Positions 12,270-12,350 of a stretch of 12,350 nucleotides of DNA are shown in pieces. Both the position numbers and the translations under genes were made by a program. Position 1 is the stretch's first letter; the number at the start of each line of letters is the position of its first letter. The stretch comes from JACQHJ01 sp038063075. Lineage in GTDB: Bacteria > Patescibacteriota > Microgenomatia > Levybacterales > UBA12049. The notes under the pieces are model-generated. The model was not told where the DNA came from and did not search any database. It was given only the letters and a program-made list of their open reading frames with translations. Where the stretch lies: contig JBBTVW010000024.1 of NCBI GenBank assembly GCA_038063075.1, forward strand, positions 1 through 12,350. Reading direction: 5' to 3'.

Positions 12270-12350
12270 ATGGATAAAATCATCGTAAAAGGAGCAAGAG
12301 AGAATAATCTAAAGGACATAGACCTTGAAATACCAAAAGGTAAGCTTGTT
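12270..12350 (+). CDS. uvrA: excinuclease ABC subunit A, N-terminus only (cut by window edge)
   Basis: The last 81 bases encode 27 residues starting MDKIIVKGARENNLKDIDLE and ending IPKGKLV. This matches the conserved UvrA N-terminus (I.v.GAR.HNLKnI.leIP..kLvv), just ahead of the first Walker A motif, which lies beyond the window. UvrA is the DNA-damage-sensing ABC ATPase of nucleotide excision repair. The only difference noticed is Asn for His in the usual HNLK segment. Confidence 0.93.
   Translation, partial: MDKIIVKGARENNLKDIDLEIPKGKLV

Overview
The window is AT-rich, gene-dense bacterial chromosome with short intergenic gaps. It has two tRNA genes, one core GTPase gene (obg), the start of uvrA and several proteins I cannot assign. 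The small genes, many orphans, tRNAs without encoded CCA, membrane-anchored extracytoplasmic enzymes and small surface proteins best fit a reduced-genome lineage such as Patescibacteria/CPR. That placement is inference, with no marker-gene tree behind it. The code is standard: TAA, TAG and one TGA act as stops, and no long frame needs UGA recoding. I see no transposon, phage, CRISPR array or integron.

Layout. 1-1611 (minus): an exported clan GH-A-like glycosidase followed by a YkuK/DUF458 RNase H-fold protein cut by the left edge. 1695-3428 (plus): a 577-residue orphan. 3430-4296 (minus): an RlmI-type SAM methyltransferase, divergent from obg (4316-5281, plus). 5284-7263 (minus): a small beta-rich orphan, a membrane-anchored HExxH metallopeptidase and a DedA/VTT-like membrane protein. 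7366-7992 (plus): a UlaG-like metallo-beta-lactamase-fold hydrolase. 8060-9255 (minus): a 103-residue orphan, tRNA-Glu(UUC) and a short MscS-like membrane protein. 9354-9425 (plus): tRNA-Lys(UUU). 9475-10479 (minus): a membrane-anchored serine hydrolase of the class A beta-lactamase fold. 10585-12210 (plus): a divergent IMP-dehydrogenase-like protein, then uvrA, cut by the right edge. No gene-free stretch exceeds 300 bases.

How the genes work together. Most genes look like independent units and I see no multi-gene pathway. Translation or ribosome functions (obg, methyltransferase, two tRNAs) and cell-envelope functions (glycosidase, metallopeptidase, serine hydrolase, MscS-like, VTT-like) are over-represented.

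The most striking signal is in the gene starts. A TATAAT-like -10 hexamer sits only about 6-9 bases before the start codon of at least seven genes, including two GTG starts, and none of these has a Shine-Dalgarno sequence. This predicts leaderless mRNAs as the common mode here. Only the MscS-like gene has a strong Shine-Dalgarno, and its promoter overlaps head to head with that of tRNA-Lys. I found no convincing intrinsic terminator, and two convergent gene pairs are separated by only 1-2 bases.
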